Shown: positions 16,591-25,028 of the stretch, in pieces
Position numbering within the stretch: position 1 is the stretch's first letter
Layout of the letters: each line of letters opens with the position of its first letter
Notes under the pieces: generated by a model
Database searches by the model: none
The model's input: the letters and a program-made list of their open reading frames with translations, nothing else
What the model was told of the DNA's origin: nothing
Assembly (NCBI RefSeq): GCF_900099965.1
Contig: NZ_FNDJ01000041.1
Coordinates: 21,495 to 85,494, forward strand
Reading direction: 5' to 3'
Source: Nonomuraea jiangxiensis
Lineage (GTDB): Bacteria; Actinomycetota; Actinomycetes; Streptosporangiales; Streptosporangiaceae
Length of the DNA stretch: 64,000 nt
Program-made: the position numbers and the translations under genes

Positions 16591-17438
16591 CGGGCCGCCG
16601 CCTCAAGCACGTTCTCCGTGCCCAGCGCCCTGGCGTAGATGAAGATGCCGACCAGCAGCACCGCCATGAGCGTGAAGGAGAGCGCGGAGGCGGTCGGGTA
16701 GTCGAGGTTCGTCAGGTATTCGGTCTGGATGATGTTGCCGATCATGGTGTTGGCCGTGCCGCCGAGGATCTGCGCGTTGATCGGGTCGGCCGTGGCCGGC
16801 ACGAACGTCATCAGCACCCCGGCGAACACCCCGGGCAGCGACAGCGGCAGCACCACCCGGCGGAAGGCCGCCGTCCGGGTCGCGTACAGGTCCTGTGCGG
16901 CCTCCACCACCCGCGGGTCCACCCGCTCCAGCGCCACGTAGATCGGCAGGATCATGAACGGCAGGAAGTTGTACGTCAGCCCGCCCACCACGGCGAACGT
17001 CGTGGCCAGCACGTGGAAGTCCGCGGGCAGCAGCCCCCAGCCCTTCAGCGTGCCGAACAGGATCCCGTTGTCCGACAGCAGGAAGTTCCACGAGATCGTA
17101 CGCAGCACGAACGACACGAAGAACGGCAGCAGCAACAGGAACAGGTACACCGACTTGCGGTGGCCGCCCCGGAAGGCGATCCAGTACGCCACCGGATACC
17201 CGATGATCAGCATCGCCACGGTGGCGAGCCCGCCGTAGAGCAGTGACCGCAGCAACTGGGGGCTGTACCTGCTGAGCGCGTCACCGTAGTTGGAGAAGCT
17301 GAACGTCATGGCGAAGCCGTCGATCGCGTTGCCGGTCTGCAGCGACACCGACGCCATCGCGACCATCGGCACGACCAGGAAGATCGCCAGCCACATCCAG
17401 CTCGGCAGAGCCAGCAGGTAGGGGGTGAGCCGCCTCAT
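16587..17438 (-). CDS. potB: Polyamine-type ABC transporter permease (PotB-like)
   Basis: This 283-residue permease has about six helices. The EAA loop EAAQDLYATRTAAFRRVVLP and the sequence VSFVLRTISWNFLLSDNGIL are hallmarks of PotB/PotH-type proteins. The ATG at 17438 lies immediately after the stop of the binding-protein gene (TAG at 17443-17441); a GTG at 17441 overlaps that stop by one base and could also serve. The frame stays open far upstream, but that stretch overlaps the binding-protein gene and is not used. It pairs with the downstream PotC-like permease. Confidence 0.82.
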   Translation of the reverse strand: MRRLTPYLLALPSWMWLAIFLVVPMVAMASVSLQTGNAIDGFAMTFSFSNYGDALSRYSPQLLRSLLYGGLATVAMLIIGYPVAYWIAFRGGHRKSVYLFLLLLPFFVSFVLRTISWNFLLSDNGILFGTLKGWGLLPADFHVLATTFAVVGGLTYNFLPFMILPIYVALERVDPRVVEAAQDLYATRTAAFRRVVLPLSLPGVFAGVLMTFVPATADPINAQILGGTANTMIGNIIQTEYLTNLDYPTASALSFTLMAVLLVGIFIYARALGTENVLEAAAR

Positions 17439-17440
17439 CA

Positions 17441-18664
17441 CTACGCCTGCGTGATCGACTGGAAGATCGGGTTGTACACCTGCTCCTGCTGGGTGGTGAG
17501 CTTGACGTAGTTGCGCAGCTTGGCGTAGTCGGCCTCGGACGGGAACATCAGCGGGCTCTCGACCATCTCCTCCAGCGACTTCTTCTTCTCGCCGGTGGCC
17601 GTCTTGGCCTTCTCCCGCAGCAGGTCCTGTACGGCCGGGATCGGCGTGACGTACTGGATGAACTCGTCCAGCTCGGCGGCTACGGTCGGCTGGTAGAGGT
17701 AGTCCATGAGCATGAGCGCGTCCACCGGGTTCGCGGCGCCCTTGGGGATGAGCATGTTGTCGGTCCAGATCGTGCCGCCCTCCTCGGGCACCACGAACTT
17801 GACCGGCTCGCCGGCGAGCTGCCGCTGGAAGACGTCGCCCGACCAGGCCATGCACAGCCAGACGTCGCCCTTGGACACAGCGTCGATATAGCTTTGATCG
17901 TAATATTTCCGGACAATTCCGGCGTCGCGCTGCGCCTTGAGCTTCTCCCCGGCCTTCTGCCAGTCGGCCTCGGCCGACTTCTCCGGATCGATGCCGAGCG
18001 CGAACATCCCGAAGTTGCCGATCTCCTGGGCGTCGGCCATCATGCCGACCCGCCCCTTGTACTTGGGGTCGAACAGCGACTGGATGCTGGTGATGTCTTC
18101 CTTGACGTAGTTGGTGTTGTACGCGATCCCGGTCACACCGGACGTGTACGGCACCGTGTACTTGTTCCCGGGGTCGTAGGCCCGCTCCTTGTACTTCTGG
18201 CCCGCGTTGGCCTGGAAGTTCGGCAGCTTCGAGTGGTCGAGCGGCACGATGTAGCCCAGGTCGATCATGTGCTGCAGCTGGACGCCGTTGGTCATGACCA
18301 CGATGTCGTAGCCCAGCGACTGCCCGGCGCGCAGCACGGGATCGGCCTTGCCGAAGAACTCCGCGTTCTCCTGGATGACCTCTTTGTACTCGTACGAGAT
18401 GCCCGTGTCCTGCTTGAACTTCTCCAGCGGCCCCTTGTCCTCGGGCATGTACTCGGGCCAGTTGGCGAAGACGACCTTGCCGTGCTTGGTCTGCTTGGAC
18501 CAGAAGTCCTCGACGGCGTCGGCCTTGGGCGGCGCTGCCTTCTGGCCCTGCACGCCACAGGCGGCAAGGGCGAGACCGGCGGCGGACATGCCCGCCAGCC
18601 TGAGAGCGTCACGGCGGGTACGGGGCTGGGTCATTCCTCGTAGGAGAGGCAGGCGGGGGTCCAT
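17441..18664 (-). CDS. potD: Polyamine-binding lipoprotein of the ABC importer (PotD-like), Tat signal
   Basis: This extracellular solute-binding protein has about 407 residues. Its N-terminus carries a twin-arginine lipoprotein signal: TRRDALRLAG, a hydrophobic stretch and the lipobox LALAACG. The mature part has the PotD-like opening KVVFANWPEYMPEDKG and later TVPYTSGVTGIAYNT and DVWLCMAWSGD, the region that lines the amine pocket in the family. ATG at 18664 is chosen; a TTG at 18673 directly after the ATPase stop, and an ATG 14 codons further in, are alternatives. Tat export is inferred from the RR motif. It is co-operonic with both permeases and the ATPase. Confidence 0.82.
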   Translation of the reverse strand: MDPRLPLLRGMTQPRTRRDALRLAGMSAAGLALAACGVQGQKAAPPKADAVEDFWSKQTKHGKVVFANWPEYMPEDKGPLEKFKQDTGISYEYKEVIQENAEFFGKADPVLRAGQSLGYDIVVMTNGVQLQHMIDLGYIVPLDHSKLPNFQANAGQKYKERAYDPGNKYTVPYTSGVTGIAYNTNYVKEDITSIQSLFDPKYKGRVGMMADAQEIGNFGMFALGIDPEKSAEADWQKAGEKLKAQRDAGIVRKYYDQSYIDAVSKGDVWLCMAWSGDVFQRQLAGEPVKFVVPEEGGTIWTDNMLIPKGAANPVDALMLMDYLYQPTVAAELDEFIQYVTPIPAVQDLLREKAKTATGEKKKSLEEMVESPLMFPSEADYAKLRNYVKLTTQQEQVYNPIFQSITQA

Positions 18665-18673
18665 GGGGTGCAA

Positions 18674-19741
18674 TCAACTTCCAATCACGTACGAGTGCTG
18701 GGCCTGCCAGGACAGCCACACGGAGTCGCCCCGCTCCGCCGTTGCCGCGGCGTCATGCACGTTTTGCTGAAAAACCGTAATTTCCACCCCGTCAGTGAGA
18801 CTCACGGTGTAGCTGTTGTAGGTGCCCAGGTAGACCACCTCGGTGACGGAGCCGCGCACGGCGCTCAGGCCCGCCCCCGGCTCGTCCGTGCAGATGGTGA
18901 TCTTCTCGGGCCGTACGGTCACCGACACGTCGCCGTCGTGCCCGGGCACCAGCACCCGGCCGCCGCCGACCTTGAGCACCCCGCTCGCGGCGCTGCCCGC
19001 GAGCAGGTTGGAGGTGCCGATGAAACCGGCCACGAACGCCGTCGCCGGCCGCTCGTAGATCTCGCGCGGCCCGGCGAGCTGCTCGACCAGGCCGTCGTTC
19101 ATGACCGCGATCCGGTCGCTCATGGTGAGCGCCTCGTTCTGGTCGTGCGTCACGTACACGAACGTGATGCCGACCTCGCGCTGGATGCGCTTGAGCTCGA
19201 TCTGCATGGCCTGGCGCAGCTTGAGGTCGAGCGCGCCCAGCGGCTCGTCCAGCAGCAGCGCGCGCGGCCGGTTGACCAGGGCCCTGGCCAGCGCCACCCG
19301 CTGCTGCTGGCCGCCGGACATCTCACGCGGCCGGCGCTTCTCCCTGCCGGTGAGATCGACGATCTCCAGCATCTCGCCGACCCGCCGCCTGATCTCCTCC
19401 TGCGGCGTCTTGCGCTGCTTCAGCCCGAACGCCACGTTGTCCCAGACGCTCATGTGCGGGAAGAGCGCGTAGGACTGGAAGACCATGTTGACGTCGCGCC
19501 TGTTCGGCGGGACGTTCGTGACGTCTTGGCCGAGCAGCTTCACCAGGCCCTTCGAGGGGGCCTCGAAGCCGGCGATCATTCGCATGGTGGTGGTCTTGCC
19601 GCAACCGGACGGACCGAGGAGGGAGAAGAACTCCCCCTCGGCGATGTCCAGCGTCACGCCCTTGACCGCCCGGACGACCTCTCCATGCGCGAGATACTCC
19701 TTGACGACGTCGACCAGCTCGATCGCCGATGTGCCGCTCAT
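18674..19741 (-). CDS. potA: Polyamine-type ABC transporter ATP-binding protein (PotA-like)
   Basis: This 355-residue ATPase has Walker A LLGPSGCGKTTTMRMIAG, the signature MSGGQQQRVALARAL, Walker B RALLLDEPLGALD and the switch histidine in VTHDQNEAL. A C-terminal TOBE-like domain contains VTVRPEKITI, as in PotA. The ATG at 19741 is five bases beyond the aldehyde dehydrogenase stop, with GGTGA upstream; a GTG at 19753 would overlap that gene by eight bases. The stop codon abuts the binding-protein reading frame, so ATPase and binding protein are probably made in linked amounts. Confidence 0.85.
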   Translation of the reverse strand: MSGTSAIELVDVVKEYLAHGEVVRAVKGVTLDIAEGEFFSLLGPSGCGKTTTMRMIAGFEAPSKGLVKLLGQDVTNVPPNRRDVNMVFQSYALFPHMSVWDNVAFGLKQRKTPQEEIRRRVGEMLEIVDLTGREKRRPREMSGGQQQRVALARALVNRPRALLLDEPLGALDLKLRQAMQIELKRIQREVGITFVYVTHDQNEALTMSDRIAVMNDGLVEQLAGPREIYERPATAFVAGFIGTSNLLAGSAASGVLKVGGGRVLVPGHDGDVSVTVRPEKITICTDEPGAGLSAVRGSVTEVVYLGTYNSYTVSLTDGVEITVFQQNVHDAAATAERGDSVWLSWQAQHSYVIGS

Positions 19742-19745
19742 CGGG

Positions 19746-21179
19746 CTATTCACCGATGTAGTGCATGACGTGCTTGACCCTGGTGTAGTCGTGCAGGCCG
19801 AAGACGGACAGGTCCTTGCCGTAGCCGGAGTGCTTGAAGCCGCCGTGCGGCATCTCCGACACGAACGGGATGTGGGTGTTGACCCAGACCACGCCGAAGT
19901 CCAGCCGGTTCGACATGCGCATCGCGCGGCCGTGGTCGGAGGTCCAGACCGAGCCGCTCAGGCCGTATTTGACGTCGTTGGCCTTGGCCAGGGCGTCGGC
20001 CTCGTCGGTGAACGTCTGGACGGTGATCACCGGGCCGAAGACCTCGTTCTGCACCATCTCGTCGTCCTGCCGGAGCCCGTCCACGATCGTCGGGGCGAAG
20101 AAGTAACCCTTGTCGCCGATCCGCTGGCCGCCGGTGAGGACCTTGGCGTGCGCGGGGGCCCGCTCGATGAAGCCCTCCACCCGGGCGAGCTGGTTGGCGT
20201 TGTTGAGCGGGCCGTAGAGCGCGTCCTCGTTGGACAGGTCGCCGGTCACGGTGCCGGCGGCGGCCTCCGTCAGCGCGGCCACGAACTCGTCGTGCACGCT
20301 CTCCTGCACCAGCACCCGGCAGGCGGCGGTGCAGTCCTGGCCGGCGTTGTAGAGACCGGCCACGGCGATGTCCCCGGCGGCCTTGGCCAGGTCCTTGACG
20401 TCCTCGAAGACCACGACCGGAGCCTTGCCGCCGAGCTCCAGGTGCACCCGCTTGAGGTCGTCGGCGGCGGTCTTGGCGACCGACATGCCGGCGCCGACCG
20501 AGCCGGTGATCGCGACCATGGCGGCGGTGGGGTGGCCCACCACCAGGGCGCCGGTCTCACGATCGCCGGTCACGACGTTGAAGACGCCCGCCGGCAGCAC
20601 CGAGCCGAGGATCTCGGCGAGCTTGAGCGTGGAGACCGGGGTCGTGTCGGACGGCTTCAGCACGATCGTGTTGCCGGCCGCCAGCGCGGGGGCGATCTTC
20701 CACACCGCCATCATCATCGGGTAGTTCCACGGGGTGACCTGGCCCACCACGCCGATCGGCTCGTGCCTGATGACGCTGGTGTGCTCGGCCAGGAACTCCC
20801 CGGCGGTCGGCCCCTCCAGCGTGCGCGCGGCGCCGGCGAAGAAGCGGAAGTGGTCGGCGGCGACGGGGGTCTCGTCCTCGGCCATGCGGGCGCGCGGCTT
20901 GCCGGTGTTCAGGCACTCGGCCTCGTTGATCTCGTCGGCCCGCGCGTCGATCGCGTCGGCGACCTTGAGCAGCAGGTTCGCCCGCTCAGCCGGGGTGGTC
21001 CTGCCCCACGACTCGAACGCGGCGGCCGCGGCGGCGAAGGCGGCGTCGACGTCCTCGGGCCCGGACAGGGGGGCCTGCACGTAGGCCTCGCCCGTGCACG
21101 GATCGATGATGTCGGTGAATCGGCCGCTCTTGGCGTCCACGAACTCGCCGTTAATAAAGTTCTGCAGACGGGTGGTCAA
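19746..21179 (-). CDS. Aldehyde dehydrogenase, gamma-aminobutyraldehyde / PuuC type
   Basis: This 477-residue NAD(P)-dependent aldehyde dehydrogenase has the cofactor-region block TPWNYPMMMAVWKIAPALAA, the catalytic glutamate in LELGGKAPVVVF and the catalytic cysteine in NAGQDCTAACRV. These resemble gamma-aminobutyraldehyde dehydrogenases of polyamine catabolism. The TTG at 21177-21179 is chosen because GAGGAGG lies seven bases upstream and the protein then starts MTTRLQNFINGEF as relatives do; upstream codons only fill the promoter region. It is the first gene of a six-gene operon with the PotABCD-like importer and the PuuB-like oxidase, consistent with putrescine to GABA conversion. Confidence 0.85.
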   Translation of the reverse strand: MTTRLQNFINGEFVDAKSGRFTDIIDPCTGEAYVQAPLSGPEDVDAAFAAAAAAFESWGRTTPAERANLLLKVADAIDARADEINEAECLNTGKPRARMAEDETPVAADHFRFFAGAARTLEGPTAGEFLAEHTSVIRHEPIGVVGQVTPWNYPMMMAVWKIAPALAAGNTIVLKPSDTTPVSTLKLAEILGSVLPAGVFNVVTGDRETGALVVGHPTAAMVAITGSVGAGMSVAKTAADDLKRVHLELGGKAPVVVFEDVKDLAKAAGDIAVAGLYNAGQDCTAACRVLVQESVHDEFVAALTEAAAGTVTGDLSNEDALYGPLNNANQLARVEGFIERAPAHAKVLTGGQRIGDKGYFFAPTIVDGLRQDDEMVQNEVFGPVITVQTFTDEADALAKANDVKYGLSGSVWTSDHGRAMRMSNRLDFGVVWVNTHIPFVSEMPHGGFKHSGYGKDLSVFGLHDYTRVKHVMHYIGE

Positions 21180-21380
21180 GGTGACCTCCTCGTGAGGTGG
21201 CTGAGATGCCGCGACTCTTACAGAGCGTACGCATCCGGACAAGGGATTTCGTGGCGAAGATACCAAATTGCTACGAATTCGCTTGACAGACGGGCGAGAA
21301 CTGACAACATGTCGCACCAGGAAGGCAACCCCAGCGGGAACGCCCCCCGTGCTGCCTGACCGCTAGGAGGATCCCCCTCG
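21180..21380. promoter_or_regulatory. Divergent promoter region between the polyamine operon and the Lrp-type regulator
   Basis: A TTGACA box (21283-21288) and CAACAT (21305-21310), 16 bp apart, form a plausible promoter reading toward the regulator. An AT-richer stretch at 21246-21281 contains TTCGTGGCGAA and CGAATTCG, short inverted repeats that could serve as Lrp-type sites. The AGGAGG at 21366-21371 is the regulator's ribosome binding site. Confidence 0.5.
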
Positions 21381-21872
21381 ATGACGACGCCGCCGCGCGT
21401 ACGCCGCACCAACTCCAATGCCGGGCCGGTGGTGCTCGACGACCTGTCCAAGCAGATCATCGAGCAGCTCCAGAACGACGGGCGCATGCCGTACGCGGCG
21501 ATCGGCAAGGCGGTCGGGCTGTCCGAGGCCGCCGTACGCCAGCGCGTGCAGCGGTTGCAGGACGCGGGCGTCATGCAGATCGTCGCGGTCACTGATCCTC
21601 TCACGCTCGGTTTCCCCCGGCAGGCCATGATCGGCGTCAACTGCGAGGGCGACCTGGAGTCGGTCGCCAACGAACTGGCGGCCCTCGACGAAATCGACTA
21701 CGTGGTGCTCACCGCGGGCTCCTTCGACGTGATCGTCGAGGTGGTCTGTGAGGGCGACGGGCACCTCCTGGAAATTCTTAGTAAAATCCGCGCGATTCCC
21801 GCCGTCCGGGCCACGGAATCGTTCGTTTACCTGAAGCTGCGCAAGCAGACCTACTCCTGGGGCACCCGCTAG
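21381..21872 (+). CDS. Lrp/AsnC family transcriptional regulator
   Basis: This 163-residue protein has an N-terminal helix-turn-helix (LDDLSKQIIEQLQNDGRMPY, then AIGKAVGLSEAAVRQRVQRL) and a C-terminal RAM effector domain with VVLTAGSFDVIVEVVC. Lrp proteins form octamers that wrap DNA and respond to amino acids or related amines. It is divergent from the polyamine operon across a 200-bp promoter region and is the obvious local regulator, by analogy with PuuR-independent control in actinomycetes. The 3' end overlaps the convergent cyclase gene by four bases. Confidence 0.88.
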   Translation: MTTPPRVRRTNSNAGPVVLDDLSKQIIEQLQNDGRMPYAAIGKAVGLSEAAVRQRVQRLQDAGVMQIVAVTDPLTLGFPRQAMIGVNCEGDLESVANELAALDEIDYVVLTAGSFDVIVEVVCEGDGHLLEILSKIRAIPAVRATESFVYLKLRKQTYSWGTR

Positions 21873-22513
21873 CCGACCCTGGCCACCGCGCGCACGGGCG
21901 CGCCGTCGGCCCCGGGCAACCGCAGCGGCAGCAGGAACACCTCGATCGGCCGGCCGCGCGCCTGCGCGTCGAGGAGGCGGTCGAGGCCGGTCAGGTTCTC
22001 CGCGATGACGGCGTGCGCGCCGCACAGCACCCGGTGGGCCGGGAAGTCCGCGGCGGGCGTGGGGTCCACGCTGAGCGCGTCGATGCCGACCGTACGGATC
22101 CCGCGCCCGGCCAGCAGCTCGGCGGCCTCCTCCGTCAGGAAGGGGTGCCCCTGGTAGGTCTCGCTCCCCCAGTGCGCCGACCACCCGGTGGCGACGAGCA
22201 CGATGGCGGGCGCCGCCACGGCCGCGAAGCGCTCGGCCCCGATCGGGGAGCGAGGCGCCAGGCCCCGGGCGTCCACCACGACGGCCGGGCCGCAGAAACG
22301 ATCAAGCGGCAGGTCGTCGAGCGCCGGCAGCGAGTCGTCGATGTGGAAGGGCGCGTCCACGTGGGTGCCCGACTGGGAGCCGAGGTGCAGGCCCAGCACG
22401 TTGACGCCGTCGCGGGCCACGGTGAGCGCCGGGCCGACCGAGACCTCCGGGTCGCCCGGATAGACGGGCATCCCGGTCTCGATCGGCACCGACAGGTCGA
22501 CCAGTTCCCTCAT
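21869..22513 (-). CDS. Cyclase family protein (kynurenine formamidase / metal-dependent hydrolase fold)
   Basis: This 214-residue protein has the cyclase-family opening LVDLSVPIETGMPVYPGDP and the metal-site motif SGTHVDAPFH, a variant of the family HTGTHxDxPxH in which the first histidine is not kept. Family members hydrolyse N-formylkynurenine, isatin or other amides with Zn or Mn. The four-base overlap with the NCS1 permease gene places it third in the ureohydrolase operon, so it may act on an amide or carbamoyl product of that pathway. The exact reaction is unknown. Confidence 0.75.
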   Translation of the reverse strand: MRELVDLSVPIETGMPVYPGDPEVSVGPALTVARDGVNVLGLHLGSQSGTHVDAPFHIDDSLPALDDLPLDRFCGPAVVVDARGLAPRSPIGAERFAAVAAPAIVLVATGWSAHWGSETYQGHPFLTEEAAELLAGRGIRTVGIDALSVDPTPAADFPAHRVLCGAHAVIAENLTGLDRLLDAQARGRPIEVFLLPLRLPGADGAPVRAVARVG

Positions 22514-24036
22514 GTCACGGCGTCCGTGGCAGCGCTCGTGGTCGGGTCCATGATGGGCAGGACCGGGGTGTCGGCCGCCCGGGTCAGCCGCGGCCCGGCG
22601 GGGCCGTAGACCTCGCGCGGCTCAGGGAAGGCCGCCAGCAGCGCCAGATACAGCAGCGCGGCCACGGCCAGCCCGAGCGGCAGCGAGACGTCCACCCCGC
22701 CGGCCAGCCCGCCGAGCGGCCCGACGAACTGGCCCGGCAGGTTCACGAACAGCAGCGCCAGCCCGGCCGACAGCAGCCAGGCGCTCAGCCCGCGCCAGTT
22801 CCAGCCGTGCGTGAACCAGTAGCGGCCGCCGCGCTGGCGGCGGTTGAAGACCTGGAGCGCCTCGGGGTCGTACCAGCCCCGGCGGGTCACGTAGCCGATC
22901 ATCATGATCACCATCCATGGGGCGGTGCACGTGATGATCAGTGTGGCGAACGTGGAGATGCTCTGCGTGAGGTTCGCCGCGAAACGCCCGGCGAAGATGA
23001 ACACGATCGACAGCGTGCCGATGAACACCGTGGCCTGCACCCTGGAGAACCGGGGGAAGACGCTGGAGAAGTCGAGGCCCGTGCCGTAGAGGGAGGTCGT
23101 GCCGGTGGACATACCGCCGATCAGCGCGATCAGGCAGACGGGCACGAAATACCAGCCGGGCGAGACCGCCAGCAGGCCGCCTACATAGTTGGGCGCGGCC
23201 GGGTCCACGTAGTCCGCGGCCTTGGCGGCGATGATCGAGGCCGTCGCCAGGCCGAAGAAGAACGGCAGGATGGTCGCGATCTGCGACAGGAACGCGGCGG
23301 CCATCACACGGGAGCGCGGGGTGTTCGCCGGGATGTAGCGGGACCAGTCGCCCAGGAAGGCGCCGAAGGAGACCGGGTTCGACAACACGATCAGCGCCGC
23401 GCCGATGAACGACGGCCAGAACAGCGGGTCACCCGGGGCGAGCGTGCCCGGATAGGACGGGTCGAAGTCGCCGGCGAAGGCGAACACACCCAGCACGAAC
23501 AGCAGCGACGCCGCCGCCACCGCGATCTTGTTGACGAACAGCATGAAGCGGAAGCCGTACACGCAGACCACGAGCACCAGGACGGCGAAGATCCCGTACG
23601 CGACGCCGTAGGAGAGCTCGGTGTCCGGCAGCCCCACCAGCCGGTGCGCGCCGCCCACCAGCGCGTCTCCCGACGACCACACCGAGATCGAGAAGAACGC
23701 GACGGCCGTCAGCAGCGACAGGAACGAGCCGACGATCCGACCGTGCACGCCCAGGTGGGCGGAGGAGGAGACGGCGTTGTTGGTGCCGTTGAGCGGCCCG
23801 AACAGCGCCAGCGGCGCCAGGATCAGCGCCCCGACCACCAGCCCGAGCACGGTGGCGGCCAGGCCCTGCCAGAACGACAACCCGAACAGGATGGGGAAGG
23901 CCCCGAGCACGCAGGTGGCGAAGGTGTTGGCGCCGCCGAAGGCGACCCGGAACAGGTCCAGCGGGCGCGCGGTGCGGTCGGCGTCGGGGATGCGCTCGAC
24001 ACCGTACGTCTCGATCTCGGTGAGGCTGCCGCTCAT
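22510..24036 (-). CDS. NCS1 family nucleobase/purine-cytosine-type permease
   Basis: This 508-residue transporter has about 12 helices and NCS1 features: VAFGGANTFATCVLGAFPI in the first helix, LNGTNNAVSSSAHLGVHGR, and SFGAFLGDWSRYIPANTPRS, the segment conserved in cytosine/purine permeases. NCS1 carriers import cytosine, allantoin, hydantoins or guanidine-like compounds. The ATG at 24036 follows GAGAAG and lies two bases past the stop of the ureohydrolase gene. Being between a ureohydrolase and a cyclase, it probably imports a guanidino or ureido compound. Confidence 0.82.
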   Translation of the reverse strand: MSGSLTEIETYGVERIPDADRTARPLDLFRVAFGGANTFATCVLGAFPILFGLSFWQGLAATVLGLVVGALILAPLALFGPLNGTNNAVSSSAHLGVHGRIVGSFLSLLTAVAFFSISVWSSGDALVGGAHRLVGLPDTELSYGVAYGIFAVLVLVVCVYGFRFMLFVNKIAVAAASLLFVLGVFAFAGDFDPSYPGTLAPGDPLFWPSFIGAALIVLSNPVSFGAFLGDWSRYIPANTPRSRVMAAAFLSQIATILPFFFGLATASIIAAKAADYVDPAAPNYVGGLLAVSPGWYFVPVCLIALIGGMSTGTTSLYGTGLDFSSVFPRFSRVQATVFIGTLSIVFIFAGRFAANLTQSISTFATLIITCTAPWMVIMMIGYVTRRGWYDPEALQVFNRRQRGGRYWFTHGWNWRGLSAWLLSAGLALLFVNLPGQFVGPLGGLAGGVDVSLPLGLAVAALLYLALLAAFPEPREVYGPAGPRLTRAADTPVLPIMDPTTSAATDAVT

Positions 24037-24038
24037 GA

Positions 24039-24968
24039 TCACTTCTCCCGCAACGCCAGCAGGCTGACGAGGTCGTAGGCCACGTGGGAGGCGGCGACGG
24101 AGGTGATCTCCGCGTGGTCGTAGGCGGGGGCCACCTCCACCACGTCCGCACCCACCAGATCGCAGCCGGCCAGGCCGCGCAGGATCTCCAGCAGTTCCCG
24201 GCTGGTGAGCCCGCCCGCCTCCGGCGTGCCCGTGCCGGGGGCGTGGGCGGGGTCGAGCACGTCGATGTCGACGGAGACGTACACCGGCCGGTCCCCGACC
24301 CGCTGCCGCAGCACGTCGACCACCTCGTCCACGCCCCGCCGCAGCACGTCGGCCGCGGTCAGGATGCCGAACCCGAGCCGCCGGTCGTCCTCCAGGTCCC
24401 GCTTGCCGTAGAGCGGCCCCCGGATGCCGACATGGCTGAGCGCCTCGGTGTCGAGGATCCCCTCCTCGACGGCCCGCCGGAACGGGGTGCCGTGCGTGTA
24501 CTCCGCGCCGAAGTAGGTGTCCCACGTGTCGAGGTGCGCGTCGAAGTGCACCAGAGCCACCGGCCCGTGTCTCCTGGCGACCGCCCGCAGCAGCGGCAGG
24601 GCGATCGTGTGGTCCCCGCCGATGGTGACCAGCCGCGCGTCCATCCCCCCGGCGGCGGTCTCGATCGCCTCGATCGCGGCCCCGATGTCGAACGGATTGG
24701 CCACGATGTCCCCGGCGTCCACCACCTGAGCCCGCTCGAACGGGGAGACGTCCAGCCCCGGATGGTAGGGCCGCAGCAGCCGGGAGGCCTCCCTGACCGC
24801 CGCGGGCCCGAACCGGGCGCCGGGCCGGTAGGAGACACCGGTGTCGAAGGGCACGCCCACCACCGCCACCTCGGCCCGCTCGACCTGGTCGAGCCGCGGC
24901 AACCGAGCGAACGTGGCAGGCCCGGCGAACCGGGGGACCTGAGAGGAGTCGACGGGACCTAGATTCAT
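24039..24968 (-). CDS. speB: Ureohydrolase, agmatinase / guanidinobutyrase-like
   Basis: This 309-residue member of the arginase superfamily has all manganese-site motifs: IGGDHTIALPLL, VHFDAHLDTWD and SVDIDVLDPAHAPGTGTPEAGG, plus the YTHGTPFRRA loop of agmatinases. It hydrolyses a guanidino group to urea and an amine; agmatine, 4-guanidinobutyrate or guanidine itself are possible substrates. The name speB is by family. The ATG at 24968 is chosen because the frame upstream only crosses the promoter. It heads the operon ureohydrolase-permease-cyclase and is divergent from a PucR regulator, with a 12-bp palindrome between them. It may also connect to the adjacent polyamine operon by producing putrescine. 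Confidence 0.82.
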   Translation of the reverse strand: MNLGPVDSSQVPRFAGPATFARLPRLDQVERAEVAVVGVPFDTGVSYRPGARFGPAAVREASRLLRPYHPGLDVSPFERAQVVDAGDIVANPFDIGAAIEAIETAAGGMDARLVTIGGDHTIALPLLRAVARRHGPVALVHFDAHLDTWDTYFGAEYTHGTPFRRAVEEGILDTEALSHVGIRGPLYGKRDLEDDRRLGFGILTAADVLRRGVDEVVDVLRQRVGDRPVYVSVDIDVLDPAHAPGTGTPEAGGLTSRELLEILRGLAGCDLVGADVVEVAPAYDHAEITSVAASHVAYDLVSLLALREK

Positions 24969-24998
24969 GCGGCAAGTGTTCGCCAGCCACCCGACCAG

Positions 24999-25010
24999 GG
25001 ACAATTGTCC
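24999..25010. promoter_or_regulatory. 12-bp palindrome GGACAATTGTCC in the ureohydrolase-PucR divergent promoter
   Basis: This is a perfect inverted repeat in the 60-bp space between the divergent starts at 24968 and 25029. Its AT-centred form and position fit an operator for the PucR-type regulator or another dimer; binding is inferred. Confidence 0.55.
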
Positions 25011-25028
25011 GGTTCACGGAGTATTACG

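Noticed and set aside
24039..24968. Arginase rather than agmatinase
   Set aside because: The YTHGTPFRRA loop and overall pattern follow agmatinase/guanidinobutyrase proteins; arginase-specific substrate residues are not recognisable.
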